A stretch of 64,000 nucleotides of DNA, taken from Annulohypoxylon bovei var. microspora (taxonomy: Eukaryota > Ascomycota > Sordariomycetes > Xylariales > Hypoxylaceae). The number at the start of each line of letters is the position of its first letter. The stretch's first letter is position 1. Below are positions 11,815 through 22,872 of this stretch, one piece after another. Position numbers and translations under genes: made by a program. Below the pieces are notes generated by a model, which was not told where the DNA came from, made no database searches, and saw nothing but the letters and a program-made list of their open reading frames with translations. The DNA lies in assembly GCA_022836615.1 (NCBI GenBank), contig MU405242.1, positions 62,001 to 126,000 of the forward strand, in the 5' to 3' direction.

Positions 11815-13346
11815 TGTTAGAAGACAGGTACTAGAGTCTGATATATAGGAACTTGAGAAGGTATAACATGAAGGTTTCTGTAGGATGCTTTGCAGGAATG
11901 TTGACGAAGGTTCCAAGGTGTTGACCAAAGCACGCAGCTCGGATTAAAATTACGAAGCTCTATGATACAAGGGACCTGTCATACCTGCCATACCTGCCTT
12001 ATCAAACGATCGCCAACACCATCGAACTCATGTGCTCTCTCGTGGAGACAGTAGCGACCATCAAGTTACGGGGTAGTGTAGAAAGCACCCAATCAGCGAA
12101 TAGATGAGAAGGAGCTTAAGCAGTCTTATCTAGATTAGTTCAACGTCTAAAGACATTGAAACTTCTCATTGGAAGTCCCCATTTAGCTAGGCTTCCAGGG
12201 TGGGACCACGCCGCAATTCCTACATCCCACACATCAGCAAGGATTACATCATTGGCCTTATTCATTTGGCACATACACTTTTTATACTATCTGGGTAAGC
12301 ATCTACAATATAGCAAGACATTTTAATGCATTCACACTTTGCTAGCCTCAATTTATATCAATTCGTGTAGGTAAAGCGATTGACTACACTACCTAGTCTT
12401 CACCTAGGTAAACATCCCTTGTCGAATCGATAATCGTTGCTCCATCATCTAATTATCTGGGAAGATATGCCTCCCCCTTTCTCTACCCACTTACAAAATA
12501 GGAATATGTGAAACTCACAGGCAGGCCAACTCTAACTTGCACACTAGTCAATAGGACCTGTCTCTTTTTAGCCTCCAATGATAAGGCTAAGTTACCGAGG
12601 AGTAGAAAGGAGTTGTCCGGCACTCAACTGCACTTGGGGTTACGCAATCTAGATACGGTTAAGAACTGCCGACCATGTAACACTCTCTTAGCGATGTGGT
12701 GTGTCTTTTCTAACATAGCTCAATATTATTATGCAGTTTTGTTGATCATCATGATCAGGATCACGACTAACTGCAGTATATAGTCCCGGAAGTAGCTTAG
12801 TTTAGCCAGGTTGCATCAATCCTTCGACCCCTGACTTTGTGCCCGTAAGGCTATACACCTTAAAACGACCAGAAACACGGCGAATACGGCATGATTGATA
12901 CAATTCGGCCCCGGTCAGATCAGTATGCATCGATATGTCGTCGAAACATCCCCTTTCTGCCCTTGGCGTAGTAGTGGGAAGCGCTTGGCTGCGATTAGGA
13001 ATCGTGACAGTGAAAAGCCTTCACAATCAAAACTCCGCTGTTTTATTTATACGCCACGACTCTAGAAACACGGAAGTTGCGGAAAACATGTCACTCGGTG
13101 ACCATTCATATCATATCATAACAGCTTAACTTCTCAGTCGGGCAATGGAATATCCCTCAATTTTCTAATATCCCAAAGACAAAGTCATGTGCAATATAAC
13201 TAGGTAACCGGAGCCCTTAAAAGCTATATAAAAGCATTTAGTTTATCGTATACTACCTACTTTCCACCGTACTCATCTTATATAAATCATCTATCAGGAG
13301 TCATATCAGGAGTCAGGGGTTCGCTCTTCCGGAAAAGTATTGAAGT
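11815..13346. other. Intergenic region between MscL-like and UbiA genes
   Basis: The divergent spacer of about 1.5 kb holds CCTAGGTA-type motifs near 12400-12420. No ORF has protein-like composition; those at 12508-12783 and 12935-13129 have no supporting features. Confidence 0.55.
13225..13316 (+). promoter_or_regulatory. Probable core promoter of the UbiA-family gene
   Basis: TATATAAAAG at 13225-13234 lies 113 bp before the ATG at 13347, a good TATA box position. A second TATAAAT is near 13280, and the direct repeat ATCAGGAGTC is found twice at about 13292-13314. Assignment is by motif and position only. Confidence 0.4.
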
Positions 13347-14294
13347 ATGAAAAAATCACGACAGCATTTTTACGATATTCTTATCAAAACTCAAGTTACA
13401 ACACCGGCATACCTTAGAACAATATGGCTCTTTACATACAGCGACATGAAGACCATCATGTTCCCACAGAGCATATTCGGTGCCGTAACAGCATACGCGG
13501 CTTGTGTTTTGGATCAACCTTCGGCTTCTCACGGGACAATGAGCTGGCTGTTGGTTCGATACCCGCTGGCTCTCTTTTGGACGTGGTCGAACCTACTGCC
13601 TTTTAACATCTTCAACCAACTTAGCGAGGACGCGATCGAGGAGGACCGGATCAACAAACCGTGGAGGCCGTTACCTTCGGGTATGATCAGCAGAGAACAA
13701 GCTGCGTCCTTGATGCGGAAGCACTACGTTTCAGCCGTCATCGTCAGCAGCAGCATCGGCGGGCTGCGCCAGGCGCTTTCTCTCGTTATTCTCGGCACCT
13801 GGTACAACGCGGGAGGCGGTGCTGACAATAGCTTCATTATTCGCAACATCATCAACGCAGCCGGAATTCTGTCGTTCGCGTCCGGCGCTATGGAGGTGGC
13901 GTTAGGAACCCCGTTATCGATGACTTCGTCTTGGGTTCAGTGGATGAGCATCCTGGCTTCCGTCATCTTTTCCACGGTGCAGACCCAGGATCTTTATGAT
14001 ATGGAAGGCGATTCGATTCGAGATCGGAAGACAATGCCGCTTGTTGTCGGGGACTTATGGACGCGTTGGTACACAGCTGCTGCCGTCTCGATATTTAGCG
14101 TACTGTGTCCTGCGTACTGGTCTATGAGATGGCATGGTTTCGTCCTGCCATTGCTCCTAGGGGGGCTTATCGTCACCCGGACGCTGACATGGCGGACCCC
14201 TGGAGCGGATAAAAGAACTTTCCAGATTTGGAATGCATGGCTCGTATCTGTCTATTTTTTGCCAGTAGTGCGATATCTAGATCTGGGTTGCTAG
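13347..14294 (+). CDS. UbiA-superfamily membrane prenyltransferase or terpene cyclase, 315 aa
   Basis: A single exon. The first Asp/Glu-rich motif is N90-QLSEDAIEEDRINKPWRP, followed by LPSG, the hallmark of UbiA enzymes where Mg-diphosphate is bound. The second is D215-LYDMEGDSIRDRKT, the other diphosphate-binding motif. About eight hydrophobic segments surround them, which fits an integral membrane enzyme of the usual length (~300 aa). Substrate: a prenyl diphosphate by family. Fungal relatives include UbiA-type sesquiterpene cyclases such as Fma-TC of fumagillin biosynthesis, meroterpenoid prenyltransferases and uncharacterised members; sequence alone does not separate them. No polyketide synthase, P450 or terpene-tailoring gene is adjacent, so it is not in an evident cluster. 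A TATA box lies 113 bp upstream. Confidence 0.87.
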   Translation: MKKSRQHFYDILIKTQVTTPAYLRTIWLFTYSDMKTIMFPQSIFGAVTAYAACVLDQPSASHGTMSWLLVRYPLALFWTWSNLLPFNIFNQLSEDAIEEDRINKPWRPLPSGMISREQAASLMRKHYVSAVIVSSSIGGLRQALSLVILGTWYNAGGGADNSFIIRNIINAAGILSFASGAMEVALGTPLSMTSSWVQWMSILASVIFSTVQTQDLYDMEGDSIRDRKTMPLVVGDLWTRWYTAAAVSIFSVLCPAYWSMRWHGFVLPLLLGGLIVTRTLTWRTPGADKRTFQIWNAWLVSVYFLPVVRYLDLGC

Positions 14295-14610
14295 AAACTG
14301 CCCAGCCTTCTCGTATCCTCCAAACCGCCGACTACTCGTTCCTAATCCCTTGATCGACAACTATCTTAGGATTTAAGACTTCAATAGTAAAATAAACCAA
14401 CCCATCAAATTTTCTTTCTGTCCTCATATAGTGTAGTGGATAGGGGCAACTCAGGGGTCACGTTGGCGGGGGAAGAATTCAAGGGAAAGGGGCGATTAGT
14501 TAAACGTTACTTTGTATAAAACTTTGAATAGAATTAATAGACATTTTTAGACATGCCAGAATTCAATTGAATGCATCCTATGAAGACTTTTATGAAACCG
14601 CCGTCCAATA

Positions 14611-14866
14611 CTAGCACTGGCTTAGTCGCTTCCCGTACCTTTGGCACTGCGCTTTAATTAGGAAATAGACCATTCAATTCAGACATATCTGACTGTTAGC
14701 TGATATATGAGTATGTGGTGGGATTTTTATCAGATGAATATCTTTATTTTGAAGATACTTTTTTATAAGAAATCCCATATAGTACAAAGTATTGTCTGAA
14801 TTACTGTTCCATTTCCTAATTAAAGCGCAGTGCCGAAGGCACGGCAGGCGACTAAGCCAGTGCTAG
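14611..14866. mobile_element. TA-flanked MITE, 256 bp, long inverted repeats
   Basis: The ends are near-perfect inverted repeats of roughly 75-80 bp, starting CTAGCACTGGCTTAGTCGC on the left with the matching reverse complement ending at 14866. They share the block GGCACTGCGCTTTAATTAGG and differ at a handful of bases. Each side is flanked by TA (14609-14610 and 14867-14868), the target duplication of the Tc1/mariner superfamily. There is no coding capacity. The whole unit folds as one long hairpin, and CGTGCCTTCGGCACTG inside the right arm is itself a small hairpin. The 316 bp between the UbiA stop and the element hold nothing else seen. Confidence 0.87.
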
Positions 14867-15100
14867 TACTAACTAGTTCTGCATCTTCTCGAGGGTTTTC
14901 ATCCATGTCGACCGATCTCCATCGAATAGAAAGTTAGTGTCTGAGCCCAATGAGCCACATGGCCCTCCTATTAGGTCTATAAAACAAAGATATTATTAGC
15001 AAAATATCTTCAAAGATATAAAATCAATGGTGAGGGAAGTACGTATTGATTGGGTTATAACTTACTCTGGTCATATACGTATGTGCTCGGGCATGCGTAT

Positions 15101-16130
15101 TTACCACGTCAATTCGTAGGACATTATAGGTATATCATCCTCAAAAGCATCATTAAAGGCTTTTGCAGCTTCTGATATCTTATGACAAGATCGTAGCTTA
15201 TTTAAAAGCTCCCTGATCTTTCTAGATAGGTCTTGACCGATAAGTGTCTGGCTCTTTTTTAAAAGAATGCGGGCTCGCATAAAAGGCGTTTTCCTTATAA
15301 ACAAGTTATGGGTAAATTGGACGTCCCAAGAAGCTCGTGCGAGAAGATGAGCAATTTCTAGTTAGAATTCGCCTGTATGCCTCATAACATAGGCGAGGTG
15401 CATCGAGGTATTCTGCCATGACGAGAATCTCCGCGATTACTGGCGTAAATAAAAGTTCTTCATTCCATTAGGTACGTTAAAGGTATCGTCTTCTGCTTTG
15501 GTCCCTGTCATAAAGAAGCCTTTAGCAAAGTACAATAATTCAAGGGGATTAGGTAGATATTGACCCAGGTATGACTTACATCCATCATATAGATAGTTGA
15601 TGAAGAAGGCCATCAAATGCCTCCTTATATTGTGAATTTCAATCACTTGCGGCTTGGACTTCTGGTCTTAGGTTAATCATACAATATAAAGGTCATGAGA
15701 ATGCAGTACTCACGTTAAATCTACCCGCCAGAGCTCTTCGGAAGAAAATGGAGAGCTGGGCGGTAACATAACCATGCGCGAGCCAAGAAGTACTTATGCT
15801 TGCAATGCTAATCACCAAATCCACAGTGCTAGGTAAATTAGCGAATGCCTCGTATGATCATTTTCCGGATTACGCACTCGTAATGATATGTAGTTTCCTT
15901 GAATGGTCGTCTTAGGTCTGTCATAAGCTTCCGCCTGCAGCGGGATTGGCAGGCAAAATAATGGAGGTAAAAGCCGTAGCACTAGCTTACGGTTCCATAT
16001 TAACTTGGTCGTAAAATAGTGCTCTTGAGTCGTCAAATGGTAGTGAAAATATGGACGAGGGCGGTCGATATTCGTTAGTTTTGGTGATAATGAGGTAAAG
16101 TTAAGAACAAGATCGCGTTTTTTTAATTTT
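15101..16130 (-). pseudogene. Decayed protein-coding gene of unknown family, in-frame stops
   Basis: Three long minus-strand pieces line up as one former gene. A frame from about 16130 to 15815 reads protein-like (for example LTNIDRPRPYFHYHLTTQEH), ends at TGA, then after a TAA continues with LPPSSPFSSEELWRVDLT to a GTGAGTA donor. A 52-nt intron-like gap with AACC and CCAG leads to a second frame, 15101-15646, that is open over 182 codons except for two TAA stops (after NFYLRQ and after HTGEF). Three of the four stops are TAA where CAA would fit, as expected from C-to-T change at CpA, the RIP signature. The two spliced frames do not join in phase, another sign of decay. I do not recognise the family. 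Confidence 0.55.
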
Positions 16131-17146
16131 AGGAATGCAATGTTTAATGTTCAAGTACCTCAGTAGGCAGGTAGGTAGGTGACGAGAGTAACCGTGGTGT
16201 TTAGGACCGTCGTCTAAGACCGTAACCAAGGAGATATGAAATCCCTTTAAGCGTCGTCATAATGTTATTCAATAATCAATCGACTATTATGATTACCCCA
16301 GTACTAATCTTGGTACTTATTATGGCATGGAAAAATGTTACCAAGGAATGATTTATAAAAGAATCTTTTTATTATGTTATATTAGAAACGAGAAACTATA
16401 ATGGTAAACTCACGCCTGTTATAAACTTTATATACTTACGTATTTGTGTTATTATCATTTTATTTAACATTCATTGCTATTTTCTTTGCAACTTGAACAG
16501 TATGTAAACTCATCTACGTAGGTAAATATGTCGTAATAAACCAGCTAGTCGTTTTTTTATTAGGCGCTAATTAACCATTAAAGACTCAATCTGCAAGAGA
16601 TAAACTTTAATTTATAAAAAATGGTTGCGGCCACGGTTCCTTTGGAGGTAAGGTTGATATAAGAAACCTTTTCACACGTTGTGTGGTGGTAAGAAAAAGG
16701 GGGAGAGGGAGCCATGACTAATCGAGTCACCAACAATAATACTTCACTAACCTAGAATGTAACTATCAAGCATTTTAACAGTATGTATGGTTTCAAGGCA
16801 ATCAATTAGGCATAAAATGCTTGCTCTTGGAGTTTATAGCGAATGAAGAGATTAGTGTCATCACCCTGAAATAGGTATACTCCTAGAACAATCGATTTGT
16901 GACAAGCAGTTTGCATGGGATATCACAAACACTCCCCCCCCCGAAACAAGTGAATCTGGCAACATGGACAGAGCCCTCGACTGGATAAGAAGAAAGCTCA
17001 AGTACCCGCCTAGGTAAATAACTGCAACACGCAACGAGTCCCTTAACAATCATGATGGTATCTTCCCAAACCCAACCCTCGCAAACTCCTCATTATCTAA
17101 TCGTAGTTTTTTTCCTCCTTTATAAACCCCCTCCCATCATCCCGCC
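16131..17146. other. Intergenic AT-rich region
   Basis: Long AT-rich stretches (16300-16620), a GGTAGGTAGGT motif near 16170, and no ORF of protein-like composition. It is the 3' flank of the SUR7-like gene. Confidence 0.55.
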
Positions 17147-18285
17147 CTAGCGCTTCCGCCGGAACATCCCCAAAAGCCTACGCCTACTCTCGCCACTCGC
17201 CCTCGTCCCCTTCTCGCTCGCAACGACTACCCGCCCGCTCCGTCTTCGCGGGAGCCAGCACGCGGCGCCCCAGAACAGCGCCGCCACAAACATCGCCGCG
17301 AACGCGACCCAGCTAACGACCATCAGCTTCACGCCCTCGACCGCCGAGATTCCCACATCAGCGCCGGCATCATTGATCTCAGCAACGCCCTTCTTCGCGA
17401 CCGCAGTCGCGATCGCGCTAGCAAGAGCGAGCGCCAGAGTCGCCAGAGCCGCGAGCACGATGTTGAAGAGGGCCGTGGAGCTGTCGATGGCGCCGCGGCG
17501 GCGCAGCGTGAGGACCGCGACGCACGACAGGAAGGACAGGCCGGCGAGGCCGGCGCCCAGCGCGTACAGCACGAAGGTCGCGAGCAGGAAGCTGTTGAGG
17601 TAGTCGACGGCCTCCTGGATCTTCGCCGGGATCGGCAGGTCTGAGGCGTTGAGGTGGAGCGCGCCCGCGTCGAGCTCCTTCTGGATCACGTCCGTGAGGT
17701 TGAAGTAGACTGGGGGTTGGAATGTTAGTCTTGTATGCCTTTTTCTAGACCTGGGACGTTGGGAATGGGGAACTTGGGTGTAGGTACATACCCCCTGGCG
17801 ACTGCGCCGTGCAGTTGGTCGTGTTGTACCAGGCGCCCTTCGAGGTAGCGTTCGGCGCGAAGTTGCCCTCGCACGCGGTCATGACGTGTAAACTGTACCA
17901 CTGGGAAATGCCCAGTTCTTTCGAAAGCTCGTCCGCGATATCGTTCGCGATGTCGTTTAGCTGGTCTGTTATCTCGCCTTCGATATCGTCCCAGATACTA
18001 GAGCTTGTGGATGTGGGCTGGGACCCGGAAGATGTTGAAGTCGGGATGAGGTCGTGTCCGAAATCAGACATGTTTATCTGGCATTACGTTCAGTCTACCG
18101 TCCGTCGAGGCGTGGTTTATGGATTAATCACGTACGGCGATAAGGTGATACTCTTCTAGTGCTTGTTGCTGCGATCCGCTGCCGGCGAAAAGAGCTATCA
18201 TTGCTAGCACGAATCCCGCAATCGACAGGATAAGTGGAATTACCACGGCCAGCGGCCTGATACCGCCATCTTTCGTGATCGCCAT
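17147..18285 (-). CDS. SUR7/PalI family membrane protein, 332 aa, 3 exons
   Basis: The exons are 18136-18285, 17792-18077 and 17147-17709. The introns are 58 and 82 nt, the second with a clear GACTAAC branch site. The first helix is PLAVVIPLILSIAGFVLAMI. It is followed by EEYHLIAINMSDFGH and a long extracellular loop with HVMTACEGNF and NCTAQSP: a pair of cysteines and several N-glycosylation sites, the claudin-like signature of SUR7/PalI proteins. Three more hydrophobic segments follow (FLLATFVLYALGAGL, FNIVLAALATLALALAS, VVSWVAFAAMFVAALFWGA), then a short very basic cytosolic tail. The family sits in plasma-membrane domains (eisosomes) or acts in pH signalling; which applies here is open. 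The start was chosen because it gives the first helix. Confidence 0.9.
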
Positions 18286-19353
18286 ATGTCTCTTGTAAAA
18301 CTCTAAAATATTGATAAGTGTTTGTCGACTTGGCGTAGTGAAGGTAGTAATATTATATCAGCAAATGAAAGTGGTATCTTGGCGAAGTATGGTCGGTACT
18401 TATATCGGAGGTAACCTGCATAAATAACAAAGGAAGCTTGATGGGAAACTTGGTACATTGGTGAACATGGGAAGTTTGTAATTTTGACAATTCATAAGAT
18501 TGCTCAATACAGGCATGGCTGCCATGATATAACGACAGTCACTAAACAGGTCACGAACAGTTACCATCTATTCGCTAGAATTCCACGCCATATTGCAATG
18601 CCCTGGAAGACTAACAGATCGTCGTCTCGACTCTGATAATTACCAGGTTTTTACCGCTTGCTCGGCCTACGTATGCGTACGATCTTCCTCTGTCCAGATC
18701 ATTCCAAGACATGGGAAGAATGAATATGTGCGTACACTACTGCAAGCCGACGGCTTCTAAGTGGACAGGAAATGCGTCACCAGTTGATTTTGCCCCCTTT
18801 AGTCAATCTATGCAACGATGATTGGCTGGTGACTAGTGTTGCGTCATAATGGTCTATCTAGAAATTACCCCTGCCAAACCGGTTCGGTACCTCTTAGCCA
18901 GTCAACCCCGGTCGGTTGTCTGGTTATCGATCGAAACCCGGCAGTCTAAGGAACTAAGCCTTCGTTGGCGTCTTTTGAGACTGATCAATAGCCACACAGA
19001 GATCTTAGTTAGCAAGTTCTCGAAACGGCTTCGTAAAGAGGAAGCGTTTAAAATGTCGAAACACACAATGCAACTAGCGTAGTTTAATTCACCGGGTAGA
19101 AAAATAACAGGTTTCTCAGACATCAAGCCTACTGATAGGCTGGGAAGATCTTCAATTGTATGGAGGCAGATTCTATCTCTGCTTTTCATACGAAGGTAGG
19201 TAGTTGGTGGTTAGCCGGATCTCAAATGTGCGGGTTACTCGGTAAGTCATGGGTTGAGACTTGGAGTGTTCTCTAGCAGTTGAAAAGCTATCCATAGTGA
19301 TCGAAAGTGCGTGAGTAGCATTAGGAATCGAAGTAGCCGACCCTTAAGCATAT
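18286..19353. other. Intergenic region, nothing identified
   Basis: Promoter side of the SUR7-like gene and 3' flank of the next minus-strand gene. Overlapping small ORFs on both strands at 18849-19189 show no family resemblance. Confidence 0.5.
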
Positions 19354-20904
19354 TTACGTATGCCTTGACCACAGAGAGTATTTTAGTCGCTGCGTGGCTA
19401 TAATTGCCTCCGCCTCCTCGGGAAGGGTATCTTTATCAACCGTTATCCAGCGTCCTCGACCTGCGCGTTGTGCTCTGACATGTTTCTCAACAGCCGTTCC
19501 AGACTCGATCCATTCTGCAAATAGTGAGATTTGGCCCATGTTCGAATGGTCCGTCAGGGCGTAGCCGGAGTAGAGCCTTAGTGTGGTTATCTTCCCCCAG
19601 TCGCCTACCCAATCGACATAGTCTGTTGTAAAATCTCCATCCGACTCTTTCATCAAAGCTGGGAACCAATCTCCGCAACCTGTCAAGTCGAGATACTCTA
19701 GGCTGTACAAAGCCTTACTTAGGCGCTTCAAGATCAGAATAGCCTCTGACCAGTCGTCATCTAGATTGTGGCTATAGGGTCCGGTACCGCTGTACTGCAC
19801 ACTCCTTCCGGTCACTGGTGATATGACCCTGGCAAGTTTGGCGTTCGGTGTCAAGGACGGCTCAGGCCATCCGGATATGTTTAGATGGGTAAGGGTAGGT
19901 AGATTGCTGGCTAGCGATAGAAGTTGCTTCCAGGAAACGTTAGGCGCATTATAAGTGTCAATGGCGAGGGATAGTCGTGTCAAGTTTGGTAGCATTCTAA
20001 CTGGACCAGAAATAGGCTCCGGGGAGTCCCACGAATCTTGAAGATTGGATTGCTCGATTGCGACTTTAGGCGGAAATAGTAGATCGTTGAGCTCCTTCAA
20101 CGTTACCGACTTCCCTACAGATCCGGCTAGATCTAAGTAAAACACGTCCCCATTTAAGGTGTCTAGTTCGGGTTTGTCCACGTCATATTCGGCGAATATC
20201 TCGTCGGAAGGACCAGCAAGGACAAGGCGTAGGTCCTTGATAGATAGCCCAGGCTCATAAAATTCGGTAACATAGGTCAACAATGATGTGCGTAAATGAC
20301 TAGGAAGCGTATATGTGTAAAACTGGTTACAATGCCGCTGCTGCTCCCAATCCTGTGCCATTCTTCGGAGTAGCTGGTCTATAAAACTACCAGCATTGGG
20401 AATGTAGGCATCCGGTAAGGGCAAGTGGGAAATATGCCCTCCGACCTCAGATTTTAGTTCCTTGGGAGCATGTCGCGATAGTGCTAGCGATACCCAGCTT
20501 CGTGGCGGCGGCGGTCCAGGCGGTGCTCGACGGCCATTGGCGTCACGGCGCGGAGGTCTTCTAGGCATCGGTGCGGGTGTCTCAGGAATTTGGAGGATTT
20601 GACGGATCGAGGGGGGAACGGTGGGAGTAGCTGCAACAAGATTGTTCTGGACGCCATTTTGGTTCAGGCTGCTCCGTCGCATATCTGCGAGGAGCTGGTT
20701 GACGGAGCGTTCATGCTGCTCTGTGCGTCACATATTAATGCCATGTCCAGTCATGTCCAGTCACGTCCACAACTGAAATTACAAAAGTTTAGGAAACGAT
20801 GGCGGATTAGGCTTACCAGTCGTTCGGGACGAAGAGAGGGCGAGTGAGGGTGGAGCGACTGAAGGAGGTTTTGAGTATTTGTTGTTATGTCTTTTCTTAG
20901 GCAT
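19354..20904 (-). CDS. Leucine-rich-repeat-like conserved fungal protein, 484 aa
   Basis: Exon 1 (20817-20904) encodes a basic MPKKRHNNKYSKPPS start and is joined in phase 1 to 19354-20720 across a 96-nt intron with a GTAAGC donor and a CAG acceptor. The N-terminal ~80 residues are Pro/Arg/Ser-rich and likely disordered, with PRRPPRRDANGRR, which could be nuclear targeting. The C-terminal half has repeats with the Lxx-Lx-L spacing of LRR or F-box-associated domains: LPNLTRLSLAID, LPTLTHLNISG, LYSLEYLDLTGCG, KITTLRLYSG. Proteins of this type have, I believe, sometimes been labelled tafazzin in fungal genomes, but the HX4D acyltransferase motif is not seen here, so that label should not be used. 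Function is unknown. Confidence 0.85.
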
Positions 20905-21370
20905 AACAGTTGAGTTTAGCAAAAACTATCTCGACTGTTTGCGAAAAGAAGAGTTCGCTGAATTCGTGAAGGGTATCAGCATGAAATCGAAAAGATAAGA
21001 AGTCGTTATGCATCCGGTAGTTAGAGAAATTGAAGCGGGTTGAATTGTTAGGTACCTAGAACCCGGGATGAGTCAATGAGAATTTACGTAATGGGGCATC
21101 CAAAAAAGGAAGTCAGCTAGGATGCGCTAAAAGTTGACTTGTCACACACGCTAACACGATTTAAACAGTACATCTTCAACCTGTTAGTTATCGGATCCAT
21201 TACATTCAATGTTGACAATAGCAGAAAGCAGAAAGCAGAAAGCAGAAAATGTTATTTCCCCGTCTTCAATCTACCTAGATGCCTACTTAGTAGATGATAA
21301 CGCCTAAACTTCCTTATGATGCTGCAATATTGGTGAAATTTCAACAGGTTGATATATACCACACATCCCC
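20905..21370. other. Intergenic spacer
   Basis: Upstream region of the LRR-like gene and 3' flank of the dehydrogenase gene. It contains the GCAGAAA tandem repeat and nothing else recognisable. Confidence 0.55.
21221..21248. repeat. Tandem repeat (GCAGAAA) x 4
   Basis: Four perfect 7-bp units in the intergenic spacer downstream of the dehydrogenase gene. Confidence 0.95.
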
Positions 21371-22364
21371 TCATCGTCCCGCAAGAACGTTCAGGACCCC
21401 TCCATCGACCGCGATGATCTCACCGTTAACATACTGATTCTTAGCGAGATATAACACGGTCATTCCCATTTCCTCTTCACGTCCTGCTCTCATAAGCGGG
21501 ACATGTCCTTTGTCTTGAATATTCTCTGGTGGCACATGGCTCTTTTGCCTCTCATCACTACCCTTTGCTGTCACTGCAGCACACTAAGTTAGCTATAGTT
21601 ACCTCTAATTGAATATATTGGATGAAAATAGCTTTGGATTGTGGTATGTTTTATGCTTAGGGGAAGTTTTACTTACTCTCACTAGGGAAATACCCTGGTG
21701 CGATAGAGTTGACTCTGATCTCAGCCTTCTGAAATTCGGCGCTCATGAGCTTTGTCAACTGAATCGTTGCGCCCTTGGCAGTATTATAGCTAAAATGTCC
21801 CTGGGCATGCCGCATTATGCCAGACATGGATGAGATCGTAATGACAGAGCTAGAGTATGGTTCTAGGGGCCCTTTAGGACGGATGCCGGCTTGTAAGAGA
21901 GGGAGGAAGGCCACGGTCGTAAAATACACTGCGGTGACATTCGTATTGAAGTTGTCATGCCAATCACTGGGGTCTTCATTATCCCACAGCTGGGCCTTGA
22001 GGTCATCCGCTTCGGCGTGCTTGGGCTCGGCCTTCGGACCTGAGATGCCGGCGTTGCAAACTAGGAGGTTGATGTACTTCTCCTGCTTGCTCAGCTCCAC
22101 AACTAGCTTCTCTACGTCGGCCTTGTTGGTCACATCGCAAGGGCCGATCGGAATGATCTGGCCGTTCCCTTTGGCGGGATGGTGACTCTTGGCCGCGTTC
22201 TCCAACACCTCTTTTCGACGGCCCGTAATGTAGACTTTGGCACCATTCGCAGAAAGAGCCTGTGCGGCCATAAGTCCAATACCTGTACCTCCTCCAGTAA
22301 CCACGGCTACGTAGTCTTGAACCCCGAAGAGCTTATTCACATCGAATTGGTGCGTGTCGGCCAT
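21371..22364 (-). CDS. Short-chain dehydrogenase/reductase, 296 aa, 2 exons
   Basis: The exons are 21677-22364 and 21371-21573. The 103-nt intron has a GTAAGT donor and a CTGCAG acceptor and joins in phase 1. All classical SDR marks are present: the NAD(P)-binding TGGGTGIG at residues 23-30, CNAG at 103-106, ISSMSG with the catalytic Ser, and Y193-NTA-K197. A C-terminal VNGEIIAVDGGV follows. Length is normal for a classical SDR. TGRRKEV after the second strand suggests NADP(H). Relatives in fungi are often annotated as rhamnolipid-type 3-oxoacyl-ACP reductase, but the substrate cannot be set from sequence. It is transcribed in the same direction as the nitronate monooxygenase 508 bp upstream; a shared role is possible but not shown. 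Confidence 0.95.
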
Positions 22365-22872
22365 GTTAAGAGGTAAAATATATCACTCCTCTTCGAGATA
22401 TTAGACGAATCTGGGTGGGTTGGTCGTTGTCTAGAGATATGTTTGTAGAGAGAAAGATAGCCGTGGGTTGAAGAGGGTTGATATTGAAATTAAAACTAAA
22501 ACGTTTGTAGCGATGATATCACATCCACACAATTCACAGAGCTTAACTATACAACAAAAGATGTACCTGCTTATAGACGTATTTTTTATGAGTGGTGACG
22601 TAAGGCATACCTTTGGTACCTTACACCACATGTGGCGGGGATCTCGATAGAAAGTAACAAATAAGACTGTCACTGCTTTCCTGGGTAAGGTACACTGGGT
22701 AAGGTAAAATATGGTATGCACTTCAGCTATTAATATCAAAATAGATTCACCAATACTTAGGTAGCTTCCGGTCTATAATGATTAGATCAATTGGTATTTA
22801 TACTACGAACTAAACATACTCCTTATAAATATACAGAAATTACACTCCTCGTGCAATCTCGCAAGTCTCCAC
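22365..22872. other. Intergenic spacer
   Basis: Promoter of the dehydrogenase gene and 3' flank of the nitronate monooxygenase gene. No gene seen. Confidence 0.55.

Noticed and set aside
19354..20904. Tafazzin annotation for the LRR-like gene
   Set aside because: No HX4D acyltransferase motif and clear Lxx-Lx-L repeats instead.
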